From: Lycium barbarum | Taxonomy: Eukaryota > Streptophyta > Magnoliopsida > Solanales > Solanaceae | DNA: 64,000 nucleotides | Direction of reading: 5' to 3' | NCBI RefSeq assembly: GCF_019175385.1 | Contig: NC_083339.1 | Location: forward strand, 27,991,637 to 28,055,636 | Part shown: piece after piece, positions 23,186 to 35,914 of the stretch | Layout: each line of letters starts with the position of its first letter | Numbering within the stretch: position 1 is the stretch's first letter | Made by a program: the position numbers and the translations under genes | The notes under the pieces: model-generated | Told to the model about the DNA's origin: nothing | Databases searched by the model: none | Seen by the model: only the letters and a program-made list of their open reading frames with translations

Positions 23186-23262
23186 GGGGCAGCGATTTTA
23201 CAATCTGTAAACTGGACAACTTTAAATTCAACACAAGTCATAACTCACAGGCAAGTTCCGTC
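23186..23262. repeat. Segmental duplication partner of 5564-5640
   Basis: Diverged copy (gggggcagcgatt, aactttaaattcaa, cataactcacagg). Lies 235 bp beyond the 3' end of the bHLH140-like gene. Confidence 0.7.
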
Positions 23263-23496
23263 AAATATCAAGATGGAATTTCCACAACTCCAGAATATTT
23301 TCTTTTCTGAAAATTTCCTTCCTTGGTGGATGTTGTAACTTCATTGGAAAGGACATTAGCATGAAAGTGACCAAGAGGTTGAGAAAACTAATGGAAAATG
23401 TTCACTTGATCTACCCAACAGCCTAAACTATTTTACCAATTTGTACATACATAACATGATGTCCCAACTTCAAACAGCTCGATATATTGTATGAAC

Positions 23497-26400
23497 TCAG
23501 TGATTAGCATCTTTACCTTCTACACGAACTAAACGACCATTTTGCAGCAGAAATGCAGGAAAGGCGGCCTGACAAGAACTAATATGTGCTTTAAGGCGAG
23601 GAATGTTTGGATGTGCACTTTGACATCGATGACACCTTAGCTCCATGGAAAGGATATTCTCATCCTTCAAAGTGGCCTTCCCATTTTGACTAACTTCATC
23701 AATTACATCAACTGAATCCCGGAAGAAGGGGGAGTTGAATGAGTTCCAATGCTTCTTATTCTTCAGATGATTGGAATCAAAGTCTTCGCTTATCACATGA
23801 AGATGCAGTTGACGCATTGAAGGAACCTACACAGAAAGAAGTTCATTAAATTAAACAGTAGATGTAGAAGAACAAAGACTTGAGCATTTTGACTCGATGT
23901 GAGGGAAGGGATTCAAGAAGAGAAACAAATGATCGGGGTTGAACGAGGAAGGGATCAGTGCAGAGGCGGACCTAGTATTTTTTATACCTAGCATAAATAT
24001 ATACATGAAAAAATACTAAAATTTCAAATAATATATAATTTTGAAGCCATAAATTCGAAAGCGGAATGGGTACAAAGGTACGAATTTAAAGGTTGAACTC
24101 ATCAAATTTAAATTCTGAATCCTTATTTGGATCTGCAGGGAGCTTGATGGCATGGCTTGAGTAAAGAACATGGTGTTAGAATCCCTAATAAAAAATCCAA
24201 CACCCAAGAGATTGTTCCCCAATACATTGGCCAAGTATATACCACACCAACCAATATAAACAGAAACTAGTGCTATTTACTCAAACTTTACATTTCAGAT
24301 ATGTTGACCTAGCGGACTGGTGCCTGGTGAACTTCTCATCCATACAAAGCTTAACGAATTTTTGCAAATATCTTTTTAATAGAGAGAAAGTAATGCAGAG
24401 TTACAGCACACACTTGAGAGAACAAATATTCACCTGCAATATTTCCAGACTTAAAGGTAAAATTAGTAGCTAGAAAAGCACACAAAGAATGTGGTTCTGC
24501 CAACCTAGCAGACCCCCCTTAGTCCCCCCCCCCCCCCCCCACACACACACACCACAAAAGCAAAAAAAACAAAGGGCACTCTTATGCACTTGTTTCCGTA
24601 TCTGTTAACGACTTTTCAAACATATAAAATTTGAAGATGGTTGAACGTACCGAATGATATCCAAGGCGGAATATCAATGAATTGTTTTCAGATAGAAACT
24701 TTTCTGCCCACTTCAAGCCAACACTATGCATTTTCTTTAATAATGTGACGTGCTCCTTCTGAACATCTGCAAGACGGTCAAGACCTTCAACACGTGCCAA
24801 CACTAAGAGGTGTTTCTGAGCCTGCAAAAGAAAACAAACCATACATGTATTTGTCACATTCACAAGGGAGAAGGACTGGGCGGGAGGGAGAGAGGAAGAT
24901 AACCTTTGGATAAAGATCATTCAATACTACAACGTCATCTGATATCTCTATTAAATTCTTATGCCTCTCAGGATGCATTGCAGTGTCATAAAGAGCTTGA
25001 GCCCATCCACCCCATGCCTTTCTTGTCTGTCCACCAGTGTTTCCATCTCCAGAACTTCCAACATTCGGTCCAAGTTCTTCCACAAAGCTTTTATACTTCT
25101 TGTTCATGTCCGCTTCACACATAGCTTCACGCTTGGCTTTCTGATCACCATTTCTAGAACCTTGCTCTAGTTGAACTTCTCCTTTAAATTCTTTTTCAAG
25201 ATTATCCTTAGACGGCTCTCCTTGATTCCTAACTATAGATGCAAAACCATCAAAAAGTGATGAGTAAGTTTCCCGGAGTATCTTACAGCCCTTGACGTAG
25301 TCACTGTTAAGACAGTTTGGTCTCTGGGGATTCATATTTGGTCCAAGGACATGTATGACATGAGCAACTCCTTCCCTACTAAACAAGGGAGAAGCTGAAG
25401 GAAGAGGGACAACAACAGCTTTTCCAGCACTAAGGGATCCAGCTCTAGCTTTGGTTGCAGTTTCAAGGGCAGGACCAGCAGCACTAAATATTGCAGCATT
25501 TACACCTCCACCTCCTGGCTTTAGTCTCCTGAACAAAGTTGGCTTTAGATGACATGCAAAACTTAACAACACATATTTTTTTTTTATTATTTTTTTTGAT
25601 TAAGCACCGGGTGTCCGGGTCTCTTTGAGCCCCGACTAATCTCGGGGGTGCACAGGCCCTCGGCAAGGAGTTCCCGCAAGTGCACTACGGGTAATTCAGG
25701 GTTTTACCCCAGTCCGATGGCCCTCAGAAATTGTTTGCACCCAGTGGGTTTCGAACTTGAGACCTTGAAAGGGAGCACCCCAAGGCTCAAGCCAATTACC
25801 ACCAGGCCAACCCCTGAGGGTTAAAAATTAACAACACATATTATCTTGGCAAGATAACGTTTCAGGTGAAATCACAGAAAGAATGTGTATTGTATTATGA
25901 CAAGTTGGTGAGATTACAATTAATTTGTATCATGGACCTGCTGGACATTTTTATAAAATGGAAATATCTGCAAGATTTTAGCACCCTGCTATTTTAATGG
26001 CTTTGCATGCACACAAGTCATCATCAAAACCACGCATGTGTACCAAATTGACTCATGAATCATGAAAGTAGATTTCTGCAGGATGTATCTATCCTCCATA
26101 TGGCCCTCTGGCAAAAGAAGGCTATTTCAGGCACAAGACTACCCATTGTTCCATTTGTTTAACATGCCATCAACCTACCTTAAAACTGTTTTCCATTTGA
26201 AAATAGCACTTCATCTCATTGAGATTTTGGGAATACCTTCTTTTGCATCCGAACTTATAGGTAAACTTTGGAGCCTCCTGAAGAGGTGGTGTTCACATGA
26301 AATTAATGTATTACCATTTGCCCCTCGCAAACTTTATTGTCACTAAAAAAAATCTCCACAACAGAACATTCAAACAGAAAGAAAAAGGGAAGTTTCTGGT

Positions 26401-28699
26401 AAGCCTCTTGCAGAACTACAACAATTTTCTCATTTTTCACTAGCACAGTATAATGGCGCAGAGAATTACCAGTTAGTGGCATTAGCAATCACATTGCAGT
26501 GCAAACCTCCTTCTGAGTAAAGTTTAGTTATATTCCCCACAAACGTAAAGAACTTTTTGGAGTCAATGTTCTTCTCTGCAGCTTTAGCCCTGACAAAGGA
26601 CAGGATTTTTGAATTCTGAGACAAATCCACCAAGACAAGTCTGGCAATTCCAAGCTTATTTACATATTCCTCAACCTTTTCAACTATTATATCTGATGCT
26701 TTATCAAGATCGAAATGGAAATCTGCTGTAGAAATAGATGGAAATGCAAGGGTGGGGGCATTTTCTAAAGAAATGCTACTGTCAACAGATCCCTTTTTCG
26801 GTTCTTCACAGCTCTCTGGTACTTGGTTGGAGTCCTTTTCCTTAGAGGCATGAGACCGAATATTCTCTGGAGAGACATTCATCACAGTATCAGAACATCC
26901 AGGAGGTTCTTTTTTCTTAAGGAACTTCATTATACCAAGTTGGACTTTGGCATCTGAGTTCTTCTGGCCAAAAAAGCCCGGTGGAAGTTTATCTGATGGA
27001 CCAAGTGCAGTGTACGTATTGATAGCAGCTTGAACATCTTTTTCGTCTTGGCAAACTGTAATTCGAGCATATCCTTCATTCCGCTTAGGCAACTCTTTCT
27101 TTTGCAGCATCCTATTCACAACTGCAGCAGCTTTCCCACCTTGCACATTTCCTTCATGCCCTGTCCTCTTAACCGACCGAGAAATACAAAGCTTAGCTGG
27201 AAGATCAAGTGCCACTGCGTGCTTCTCAACTTCTGGACCAACAAGTTTCACGAAGTCGGCCCGCTGTTCTCTATCTAAGTTGCATCTATCTATAAATACA
27301 CTTTTGCCTTCCCTTAGAGCACTAGCTGCACCTGACAAGCATTGGTTCTTTGTCCCAGCTTTACCATTCCCAATGGTATCCTACAATAGCAAATAGAACT
27401 TTTCAATTTACCAAAGTGAGACCCTAATGTCCTAATAGCTGGTCTTCAGCATAGTATTCCATTTAATAATCTGTGAGGTGTAGCGACAGTACTATAAACT
27501 CCAAAAAAAAAGATAAATGTCAACATGCTTCAAATTCTAATAATCAGCAAAAGAAAACATTCTCAGCAAGAAAAACATGAACTTGTTGTGCACACATGTG
27601 AAATTGCAAAGCTAAGCTACTCCAGCCAGATTGGACAACTACAAAACAACACTTCATTTCTAGTACAAATGATGAGGGGCTTGGGAAGAAGAGCGTACAG
27701 GGGAGGCGACAGAACCGTTGCCTACTCTAAGGAAAGTGAAATTGAACCAAATGCCGATTCTCAATAGCATTTTCAGGTTTATTGAATCTATGAACCATGT
27801 GAACTAACTCGCCCAGGACCCAAATAAAAAAGCAGCCTTCTTAATTCACCTTTGAAACTTTCTGTTTTCGTATTTCTTAACGAGCAAATAGCAGATCCCA
27901 ACAGCCTATCAACACAGGCATTCACATTGTACAACAACTGGCAAAGATATCCTCTTCAGCCCAAAAAGAATCGCGGAGTTCAGAGTATGAGGATCAACTC
28001 ATTTAATTTCGCTGTGAATTTGCGCATACATATTTTAAAACCAAATTTACACATTTAGAAAACTATTATAAATTCGAATCTTTTTACACCTAGAAATATC
28101 TAAAAACATCATAGTGAAAGGGAAAATTGTTTGACACACCAATAGTAAGGGGTCATTTGGTTTGAAGACAAATTATGTCAGTAACCAAACAAGGGATAAG
28201 ACAGTACTAAATTTTTATACCAGGACTATTTATAGGCTAATAGTGCTGCTATCTTGTGGGACGTCGGGGGAATATACAGGGAACCCATTCAGACATTTCA
28301 TCAAACAGATATTCTTACATAGAATGTCCTAGATAGAAGGAAACAAAATAACAGAACAAAAATGTTCACTAACCTGGCAAATACGAACCCAAGGGCGGGT
28401 AGAGAGTCGCATAACAGTGTCACAAAAAGTGGATTTACCACTTCCTGGAGCTCCCACCAGTATTACCATTATGGGTTTTCCTTCATCCTTCCCTAATTGA
28501 TTGAAATCAGTTAACTATGACTCAATATTCCTAAATTAGTTGCGTCAAGCCTCTATATTTCCACTGCACTTCCGTTAATACTCAATAGAGAGGAATGAAT
28601 ATAGAGGATTCGTATAGAAAAGGAATAAACAATGAATAGGGTAAAAGAAGAAGAATTACCTGTAGAATTAGTTTCAGGATCAATTTCCATTGCTTCCAT
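23497..28699 (-). CDS. bHLH140: Aprataxin-like protein / transcription factor bHLH140 homologue
   Basis: Predicted nuclear DNA-end repair protein: aprataxin HIT domains remove AMP from abortive ligation ends, and the N-terminal P-loop domain resembles polynucleotide kinase. Six minus-strand exons with GT-AG borders: 28660-28699, 28374-28492, 26470-27380, 24904-25528, 24651-24821 and 23497-23826, about 731 aa in one frame with no break. ATG 28699 (MEAMEIDPE). Seen: Walker A GAPGSGKST in exon 2; FIDRCNLDREQRADF; macro-domain part (NVIANATNW, then LKPGGGGVNAAIF and HVIHVLGPNM); HIT part with HLHVISEDFDS; C2H-type zinc finger C-x2-C-x12-H-x3-C ending in exon 6. Despite the bHLH140 name I see no clear bHLH here. 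Intron 3 carries a SINE. A degraded copy of the last exon lies at 8818-9285. Confidence 0.93.
24524..24552. repeat. Poly(C) tract plus (CA)n in intron 5
   Basis: A run of 17 C followed by acacacacacac, inside the intron between exons 5 and 6 of the bHLH140-like gene. Length may be inaccurate because such runs are hard to sequence. Confidence 0.9.
25578..25827 (-). mobile_element. tRNA-derived SINE in intron 3 of the bHLH140-like gene
   Basis: Read on the minus strand it begins ggggttggcctggtggtaat (box A-like TGGCCTGGTGG), has box B GTTCGAAACC about 40 bp later, and ends in an A/T-rich tail (25578-25598). It is flanked by a perfect 15-bp direct repeat TTAACAACACATATT at 25563-25577 and 25828-25842, the mark of LINE-driven insertion. 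Same strand as the host gene, intronic, so probably harmless to splicing. Confidence 0.9.
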
Positions 28700-28952
28700 G
28701 TTTATCAAAATATGCAAAGGTCTGTTCTTTCTCGCTTCGGAGCTTTTAAGGTTCGAATATTACACGAGACACTTCGTAAGGAACTTCTACAGTGGCATTG
28801 GAATTCGGAACTGTTTCCAGAATACCTTTTTCGTATTCTGGAAAACCTAAAGGATCAGAGGTGCTCAAATAATACTTTAGGGACTGAACCTACTTCCAAA
28901 GATAAAAGGACTATTTCACTATTTGACATTTTTTGCTTCAGGAAATTCAATA

Positions 28953-29219
28953 CTCCCTTGGTCCCCCTGACTCCCAATTTGTACGAGGTTGACCAGTTTA
29001 GAGAGTTAAATATTTTTTTTATTTAATTTTAAATATAAATTTTTTGAGTATTTTATTATAAAAGTTACAGATTTGGAAATTAATAAAAAGTATCTATAAG
29101 TCTGCATAATTAATAATTTATAATATATAAAAAGAGTGGAAAAAAAAATCATAATTAAAGATGGAACTGTTTGACTCCCCAAACTGGTCAACCTTTATAT
29201 AAATTGGGAATGAAGAGTG
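28953..29219. mobile_element. MITE with GACTCCC...GGTTGACCAGTTT ends
   Basis: The left half ctcccaatttgtacgaggtt, then gaccagttt, is mirrored at the right end (aaactggtcaacctttata...ttgggaat); flanked by TA (28951-28952, 29220-29221). Lies about 250 bp upstream of the bHLH140-like start codon, inside its probable promoter. Confidence 0.8.
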
Positions 29220-29221
29220 TA

Positions 29222-30360
29222 AGTGAATCTAGTTAACATCTTTAAATGTATTGTTCTCCGCTTAATTTGATATGAAAAATATACTTAAAAGTAACTTTTC
29301 TCAGTATTAATCTAATTAAATTCAGGAACTTAGTTATTAAATGGGGCTTCAGTACTAATTTCATGGGATAATTGTTACCTCTCAATAAAATTTTGGATTT
29401 TAATAACTCCATCGTTTTACTACTAACATATTTGTCGAATTACTAGCCATAATAGGTTTAGAGTATCTGCATGAAGATAACGATTTCTTTTTTTGTAATC
29501 CGACTCTATTATGAATTTCATGAGCAAATTCCCCGTAGAGCCCACTTATCTCTTCCTTCTTCAAACTCCTAATTGTCGCTTCAATTTAAAAGCAAACAAG
29601 GGACACATGAAGTATAAAGAAAGCTCCAAGACACTATCTTTGATCAACCTTGTTTAGCCGCATCAGTCATGTTGTAATATAATTTTAAGTCTTTAATCAT
29701 TGACATAGACTCCATATAAGTCATTACTTCCTTTATTTCAATTTATGTGGTACAATTCGAACTCCGAGAGTTCCTTTTAAATTTTGACCTTAAATTCAGA
29801 CATAGTATCTTTACGTTTTTTGAAATAAAATTTACATATTTAAAAACTACATAAAAAAATACTATAAGTCACAATAATTAATTATTTCAAAATATTTAAA
29901 AGGCGTATGGAAAAATCACAACCAAAGAAAAAATCTTTTGACTCTTGAAATTCGAAAGGTGTCACATAAGAACACAAACATTATTCTCATTTACTGAATG
30001 ATTGCAGGTCGATGATGCTTAGCAACCCTGGAGTGCACGCTTCTAGCGAAGCAAATGAACAAAGGCTAAAGGATAGACGTTTTTGAAAGCTTAAGAATAT
30101 ATCAAGACCTCACCATTGTTTTACCTTTCCATGGATGTTTTTGCAAGCTTAAGGATATATTATCAAGAACCCCCATCCCCCCCAATTGCCGTCCTATGTT
30201 TGTCAATGTAATGGGACATTGCCCCCTCCGACGGCTGAGCTTTGTAGTAACTGGTTATTATTAATCATATCTCTCTTTTACTACTAAAAAAACAGATTTA
30301 CTTCTAGAGCAAATTTTCCACACCTGTGAAGGAAAACGTTTCAAATTATCTTGCACAACA
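29222..30360. other. Intergenic DNA with a second MITE
   Basis: 29725-29968 has ends related to the cattt-atttcaatttatgtg / cacataag inverted family and is probably a degraded MITE. An exon-like stretch with AG before it (29990-30090) has no recognisable product. Nothing else seen. Confidence 0.45.
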
Positions 30361-30568
30361 CTTGCACCTATCTTTGGATTACAAGGCTGGAAGAAAGTCT
30401 TGTGAACATCGAGTACGCAACCAAAATGACCCAAAAAAAAAAAAAACTTTTGAACCAAAATACCCCAACAAAAAAAAAGTTACAGAAGTTCCTTTAGCAC
30501 TTAACCGTGACGGAACCGTTAAGTGCTTTAGTGCAGTATTTTATTGCGCTAAACCAAATTCTCTCTCC

Positions 30569-30598
30569 CCTATAGCGCAGTAAATACTGCGCTATAGG
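30569..30598. repeat. Palindrome in the left inverted end
   Basis: Perfect 14-bp arms (CCTATAGCGCAGTA) around two A residues. A related but imperfect palindrome lies at the right end (about 35917-35942). Recurs as the core of both ends of the element. Confidence 0.9.
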
Positions 30599-31410
30599 AG
30601 TCCACCATTTTCCCAAAAAAGCCATTTATTACATTTTCACACTTTTTTACGTACTTTAGCCGTATATTAATCGTGCTTTGAGACTCCGGAACTTTAATAT
30701 TTTATATAAAACCCTACTTACATTTGTACGATTAATAAGGTAGGCTCAATACTTCAAGGATACGCAAAAGTTTGGATTGTCGTTTTAGTGGTTGAAAAAT
30801 GCTCGAAGTCCTTTTTTGTTTGAAGACTTGTAGTCATTAGCTTTACGTTATTTATGTTTTAGGGTTTCGTGTTATTTTTAAATTAATGCTTAACTTTATT
30901 TCGAATGTGTCACGTTTTTTTTTATTATCAATTTAGGATGTGAAACTATAAACAATAATAAAGACTAAAATAATATTTATAAATATAAATAGATATGCAA
31001 AAAATATATAATATTTACGATAAACTGTACAACACTAATGTATATACACTATCGTGGATGGGTCCCACATGTGGTATGCCTGAGACTATCCTTAGGCCTA
31101 AGGCTCATACCATCCCCACCGCCCTCACCATAATCTCTATCGCCCTTTTTCCTCTTAATAACCGAGCGCTCCAAGTCATGATCATCTTCTCTTCCCCTGG
31201 CCCGTGCGCCCTTGACTAGAATGTGCTTCTTCTTGGGATCTGGTCCCGCTAGCACGGGCAGAACCTCATGCTGACTTGGGTCTGGAAACTCGACCTCTTC
31301 CTCGTCGGGAGTTGCCACTGCAGGCGCCGAAGGATGAACCTGAAATGTATATAATAATTAGTACCATTTCTTATTTATATTGAATACCTTAACGTTTGTT
31401 GAATAATCAA

Positions 31411-31905
31411 ACCTGTGTATCAACGGGCGCCTGAGTAGGCTCCTGAGATGGGTTTGGTGCAGAATATGAGGTAGTCTCCTGGACGAGATGCTGTCCGAAG
31501 TCCAAATAAAGGTTATAAAAATTAAATAAATATTAACCTTATATTGAATAAAATTGATTTTAAGTAAAAAATCTTACCTGCGCCTCGGTAGTCTCATGAG
31601 AAGACACCTCTGCCTCGGCAGGCTTATGAGAAGGCTCCTGAATGGGTCGCTCCTGTGGACTCACTGGCGTCGAATTCTAAAATATGAAAACAACGAAATA
31701 ATAAGTAACATACATATTTAAAATAAGTACTTTAAATAATCAAATATGTATTTTAAATATTGACATTATATTGAATAAAACTAATTTTAATAAAAAGCTT
31801 ACCTGTGGCTCGATAGTCACATGGGAAGACACTGCTGGCTCGGCAGGCCCATGAGAAAATGCCTGAGTGGGTGGCTCTCGTGGACCTGCTGGCGCCTAAT
31901 CCTAA
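31411..31905 (-). repeat. Three tandem intron+exon copies in the PMD gene
   Basis: Exons at about 31411-31500, 31577-31680 and 31801-31905 each begin (minus strand) after similar A+T-rich introns, share Pro/Glu/Ser-rich coding such as SHETTEAQ and SHVTIEPQ, and end at the same donor context. The last two are spaced about 224 bp apart and look alike through both intron and exon. Confidence 0.75.
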
Positions 31906-34150
31906 AATATAAAATATTACTAAATAATGAGTGACATATATATTTAAAATAAGTAATTTAAATGAAAAATAAGTATTTTAAATATTAACCGGGATCAAAA
32001 ACTCATCGAAGTCAAGAATCCTGGCTCCCTCTAAATCCTTCACAGACCGCTCATCAGCTAATGAAGCGCGTAACGCCGCCTAATCGACGTTATCACGCTC
32101 CTCTATGTATGCATTCTGGCTCGGCTGTGATGAAGACCCAGGTATCTCAGTAAGTAGGAGCGCCGGCGTAAACATAAGTGAGTCCCCAGGTGAGCTGCCA
32201 CCGGCCTGGAACGGCTGCGGATGGACTGGAACGGCTGCGGATGGACTAGAACGGGAACGTCCTCTAGAATGGGATCTGCCTCATCTACCAGATGGTGTCC
32301 TCCACCAGCAGGTCCTCTAGTAGTAGCACCGCGTCCTCTACGCACACGGCGTCCTCTGCCAGCACGGCCTCCTCCTCTGGGAGCACCCGGTCTTCCTCCT
32401 GGCGCTGGTTGATACTCAGCCTTTGGAACAGGCTCGTCCATGCACCTAATCTCTCCTGCCTGCTGGATACCATCCTCGGATATCCGTACCATCTCCGACG
32501 CAAGCCCCGCAAGCCCGGGGTAAGGCATATGCTCTAACCCCAACATGTGTAATCGCTATACGACCACCAACTGCATTTGTGTTCAACAGTAAAAAAAAAG
32601 TTATTTTTTAAAACGTAACAATTAATGCAATTAAATAAATCTAAATACGATAAACTTACCAATGCCTCATACTGCCCCGCGAGTGCTGAGTATCCTACAT
32701 CTATAGTGGGACGCAAAGTTGGGTTGCCGATCAATCGGCGTGTGATCTGATGATACCAGCGCATGTAATCCTCAATGGGAGTCAAATGGCCGACCACCGC
32801 TAAAGTGCCCAAACTGTTCTCCCAACGGTGGAGCTGGACATCCATAAATGCCAGAAAATCGTCATCAATGGCAGCCCGATTGTCCCGCTGGTAGTGTCGG
32901 AGCTCATGACGGACGTGAGGGGGTATACTCTGTGTATGCCCAAAATGTCGTAAGACACGCTCGGGCATATGGTCCTCTACGATGTCCAGATGTATCCAAA
33001 CCCCTTGACCTGCCCCACAAAAGGCCAGCAAACCATCTAATATAGCAGCGTATGGCTTCCATATAAATAGTTGCATAACATATAAATACAAATCAGTGAT
33101 CACCAAGTAGAAATGACATTTAATTAAATTAATAATGTAAAGTTAAATAGTTTTACCGCATCGTCCGTCATGTGATCAAGCTGGTCCCGGAATGGAAGAA
33201 TACTGTGGTGCGTATCCACATCCCGGTCAAAAACCGCTGTCCACCTCCTCGCATAAGGCATGTCAATCTCGAGGTGATGCCTAGGTACGGGCTGAAAAGG
33301 CAGCATCCTCTCCCACGCCCATAACTGTAAGCGATATTATAAAATGCAGAGTGTTTAGTCGTCGTTTCAAGAGATTTGTTTACATTAAAGGAACGCACAC
33401 TTAAAATATTACCTGGAGAAGAGCAAAAAATCCACACACATCTCTGATAGCACCAATGGACGCTCGGCATAGGCATCTGTAAAGATACGCCAAAACAGCA
33501 CCGCCCCAGCTGTAATCTCCCAAGAAGTCCAGATGCTCCAAGAAAACCAAATAACGTAAACTGCCGATGAGTTCGGGAATAACATGCCCCCGAATATAAT
33601 AAGCAGGTACAAACGGGCATGACGATCAACATCGTCCTGCTGGGTGCCGTCCACAACCGGATCCAGACCCTCCAAATAAGTGCAAAGTGCACTAAGCTAA
33701 ACCCGACTCTGTCCCGATAGCTGGGCCGCGGCATCAGGCACGAAGTGGGTGAGCCTAGTCAACTCTGTCACCCATGTCCGACCAGGAGGAGGCTCGTACT
33801 GAGTGTATAGCGGCTCTCCATCTACCCACAATCCAAAGAGGACCTCCACATCCTGAAGTGTAATCGTGGCCTTACCAGTGCGAAGATGGAAGGTATGTGT
33901 CTCCGGCCTCCACCGCTCAACCATGGCCGTAATGAGCGCCTAATCATGCTGTACCTGACCAACGGACACGCAACGATAGATGTTACCCTGAAACAATATC
34001 TCTAAGACGCGAGGGTGTGGGAGGCGCTCGCATAAAAGAGTCCACGCTCTCTGCAGCCTACGGGGATGGAGCCTAGTTGATATCCCTATAGTATCAGCCC
34101 ATAATAACTCTGACCTATGATTGCCTTGCAAAGATAATACTGATCTATCA

Positions 34151-34222
34151 GCGGGCCCCGGGTGAACAGCGGGCCCCGGGTGAACAGCGGGCCCCGGGTG
34201 AACAGCGGGCCCCGGGTGATCA
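34151..34222 (-). repeat. 18-bp coding minisatellite (AVHPGP)n
   Basis: gcgggccccgggtgaaca repeated about four times, coding Ala-Val-His-Pro-Gly-Pro near the N-terminus of the PMD protein. The repeats are nearly identical, so recent expansion is likely. Confidence 0.92.
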
Positions 34223-34251
34223 TCGGGCCCAGGGGGAACATTCGAATCCAT

Positions 34252-35506
34252 GAAAGAGTCCGTTCTGTACAAACTAAATTAGTCATTATTCTTGAAATGA
34301 AAGATAAATTATATTAACTAATTAATAATTTGTAGGGAATGTGTGAATTGTGTTGTATTATATCTTGTGAATAATTAACATGAGATAAACAATTTCACAA
34401 ATAAATAAAATAACAATGGCATAATTAACATAATAGGAGATTGCTATATTTTGGGGGTATGTAGTCTCTATGTAGGTGCGTTGCACGAATATTTCTTGTC
34501 GATTTTTATAATATTATTTATATTCTATTGATAAGCAACTTGGAAAAAAAATATTTACTTATTATCTTGAATACAATATTTATTTTGAATGTATAAATCT
34601 TTATTAGATAGTCTTTTCCAAAAATTATTTTCACTCTCCAACCAAATTTTGGAATAAAAATAATTATTCTCAGCATGACTTTCGTCATATTAAATGTGCA
34701 GTAAATTTAATATGTGATAGTTAGCACACATATGTGATGGCAAAGACTTTTAAGTTAATTAGTTTTGAATTATGTGATGGCAAAGACTTTTAAGTTAATT
34801 AGTTTGGGAATCGAAATTCAGCAGTAATATTTGTTTAGAACTCTATTTTGAATATGTGATATATTTTTAGTTGACCAAATAGCCAACACAACTATGATAA
34901 ACTTAGACTAAAAGAGTATATTCGTCGATCACATATTTTCCTACAAACTTTACATTTTTATTGTTAACTTACGTATTTATGAAAAGAAGAACTTTAACTA
35001 TTCTTTTTTAGATAATCTTTTTTTTATTTAACATATATATTCATGCTTTTAAAATAATATAGATTAACAATTCATAATCATTTACAACTTGTTTGGATGG
35101 TTGTTACCTATTGTATTATATTGTGTTGTTAGTTTAAATACAATGTTTACAATGTTTGCTTTGATTGTTACTTTAATTTTATTGTATCGTATCGTTAAAT
35201 CAATCGTTATGTAACGACAATACGATACATTATGAAACAATACATAATAATCATCCAAACGAAGTGTTAACAAAATAATAATTCATTGCCAATCAACTTC
35301 TTTTAATTCGTACCCAATATTTAACAACTAATTAATTCATAATCAATATTTAACAAACAATCAATTAACAAAATAATAATTCATTAACAATTCATAAATA
35401 CTTAACAAGTCATAAACAATTAACAAATTAACAACTCATAAACATATAACAACTTAACAATTCATAAACATTTAACAAATTAACAATTCATATACACAAT
35501 TAATGA

Positions 35507-35538
<32 letters not shown>

Positions 35539-35914
35539 CCACTGCCCAGCCGATTAAGAACAAAAAAAATTGATTTTTTTTTTGGAAATTAACGACGATT
35601 AAATGTTAAACATGCATAGAATTAATGTATATAACAAAATAATAACAAAAGTTCATAGTAGAAAACCTTAGTCGAAGATTTTTGTAGGGTTGTTTTAATT
35701 GAGTTGTACGCCGCTTTTTTTCAAAATTCGAGCTTAGAATCTTGCTCCTTGACATGAATATACCGAGAATCTAAACTTTTCCGTCGAAAATTAATAGAAA
35801 ACGTCGTATTTTGATGTGGAGACCACCTTGAAATCGCCTCCAATGGCGTTTTTGAATTTTTTTTGCCACTGGAGGGACCAGTAGTGGAACCCGACGGGTT
35901 TTTAAGTTGGGTGA
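34252..35914. other. Non-coding right part of the Mutator-like element
   Basis: A+T-rich. Holds a 40-bp tandem repeat (units at 34731 and 34771), a MITE at 35086-35267 with ends aacttgtttggatggttgtta and its inverse, repetitive ttaacaa-ttcataa words at 35270-35505, and a 21-base C run (35510-35530). No gene. Confidence 0.6.

Larger units (their letters stand above)
31049..34251 (-). pseudogene. Plant Mobile Domain (PMD-C / MAIN-like) gene, broken
   Basis: PMD proteins occur both as host silencing factors (MAIN, MAIL) and as transposon cargo. Start ATG 34249-34251, then Pro/Gly-rich repeats and the domain core: [77 protein letters not shown] in exon 33413-34251; WAWERMLPFQPVPRHH in 33157-33324; DGLLAFCGAGQGVWIHLD, RHELRHYQRDNRAAIDDDF and ITRRLIGNPTLRPTIDVGYS in 32660 to about 33065; an RGG-rich exon from 32570 to 31990; Pro-rich repeat exons (31411-31905); last exon 31049-31339 with KKKH and RKKGDRD basic runs. 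Lesions: TAG 33940-33942, a 1-bp loss near 33566, no AG before the 33065 exon, TAG 32556-32558, and a further break near 32070. Confidence 0.8.

Noticed and set aside
23497..28699. True bHLH domain in the gene called bHLH140
   Set aside because: I see P-loop, macro, HIT and zinc finger parts but no basic helix-loop-helix; the symbol is kept only because of family naming.
29990..30090. Exon-like stretch after an AG
   Set aside because: Too short, no recognisable product, and no partner exon.
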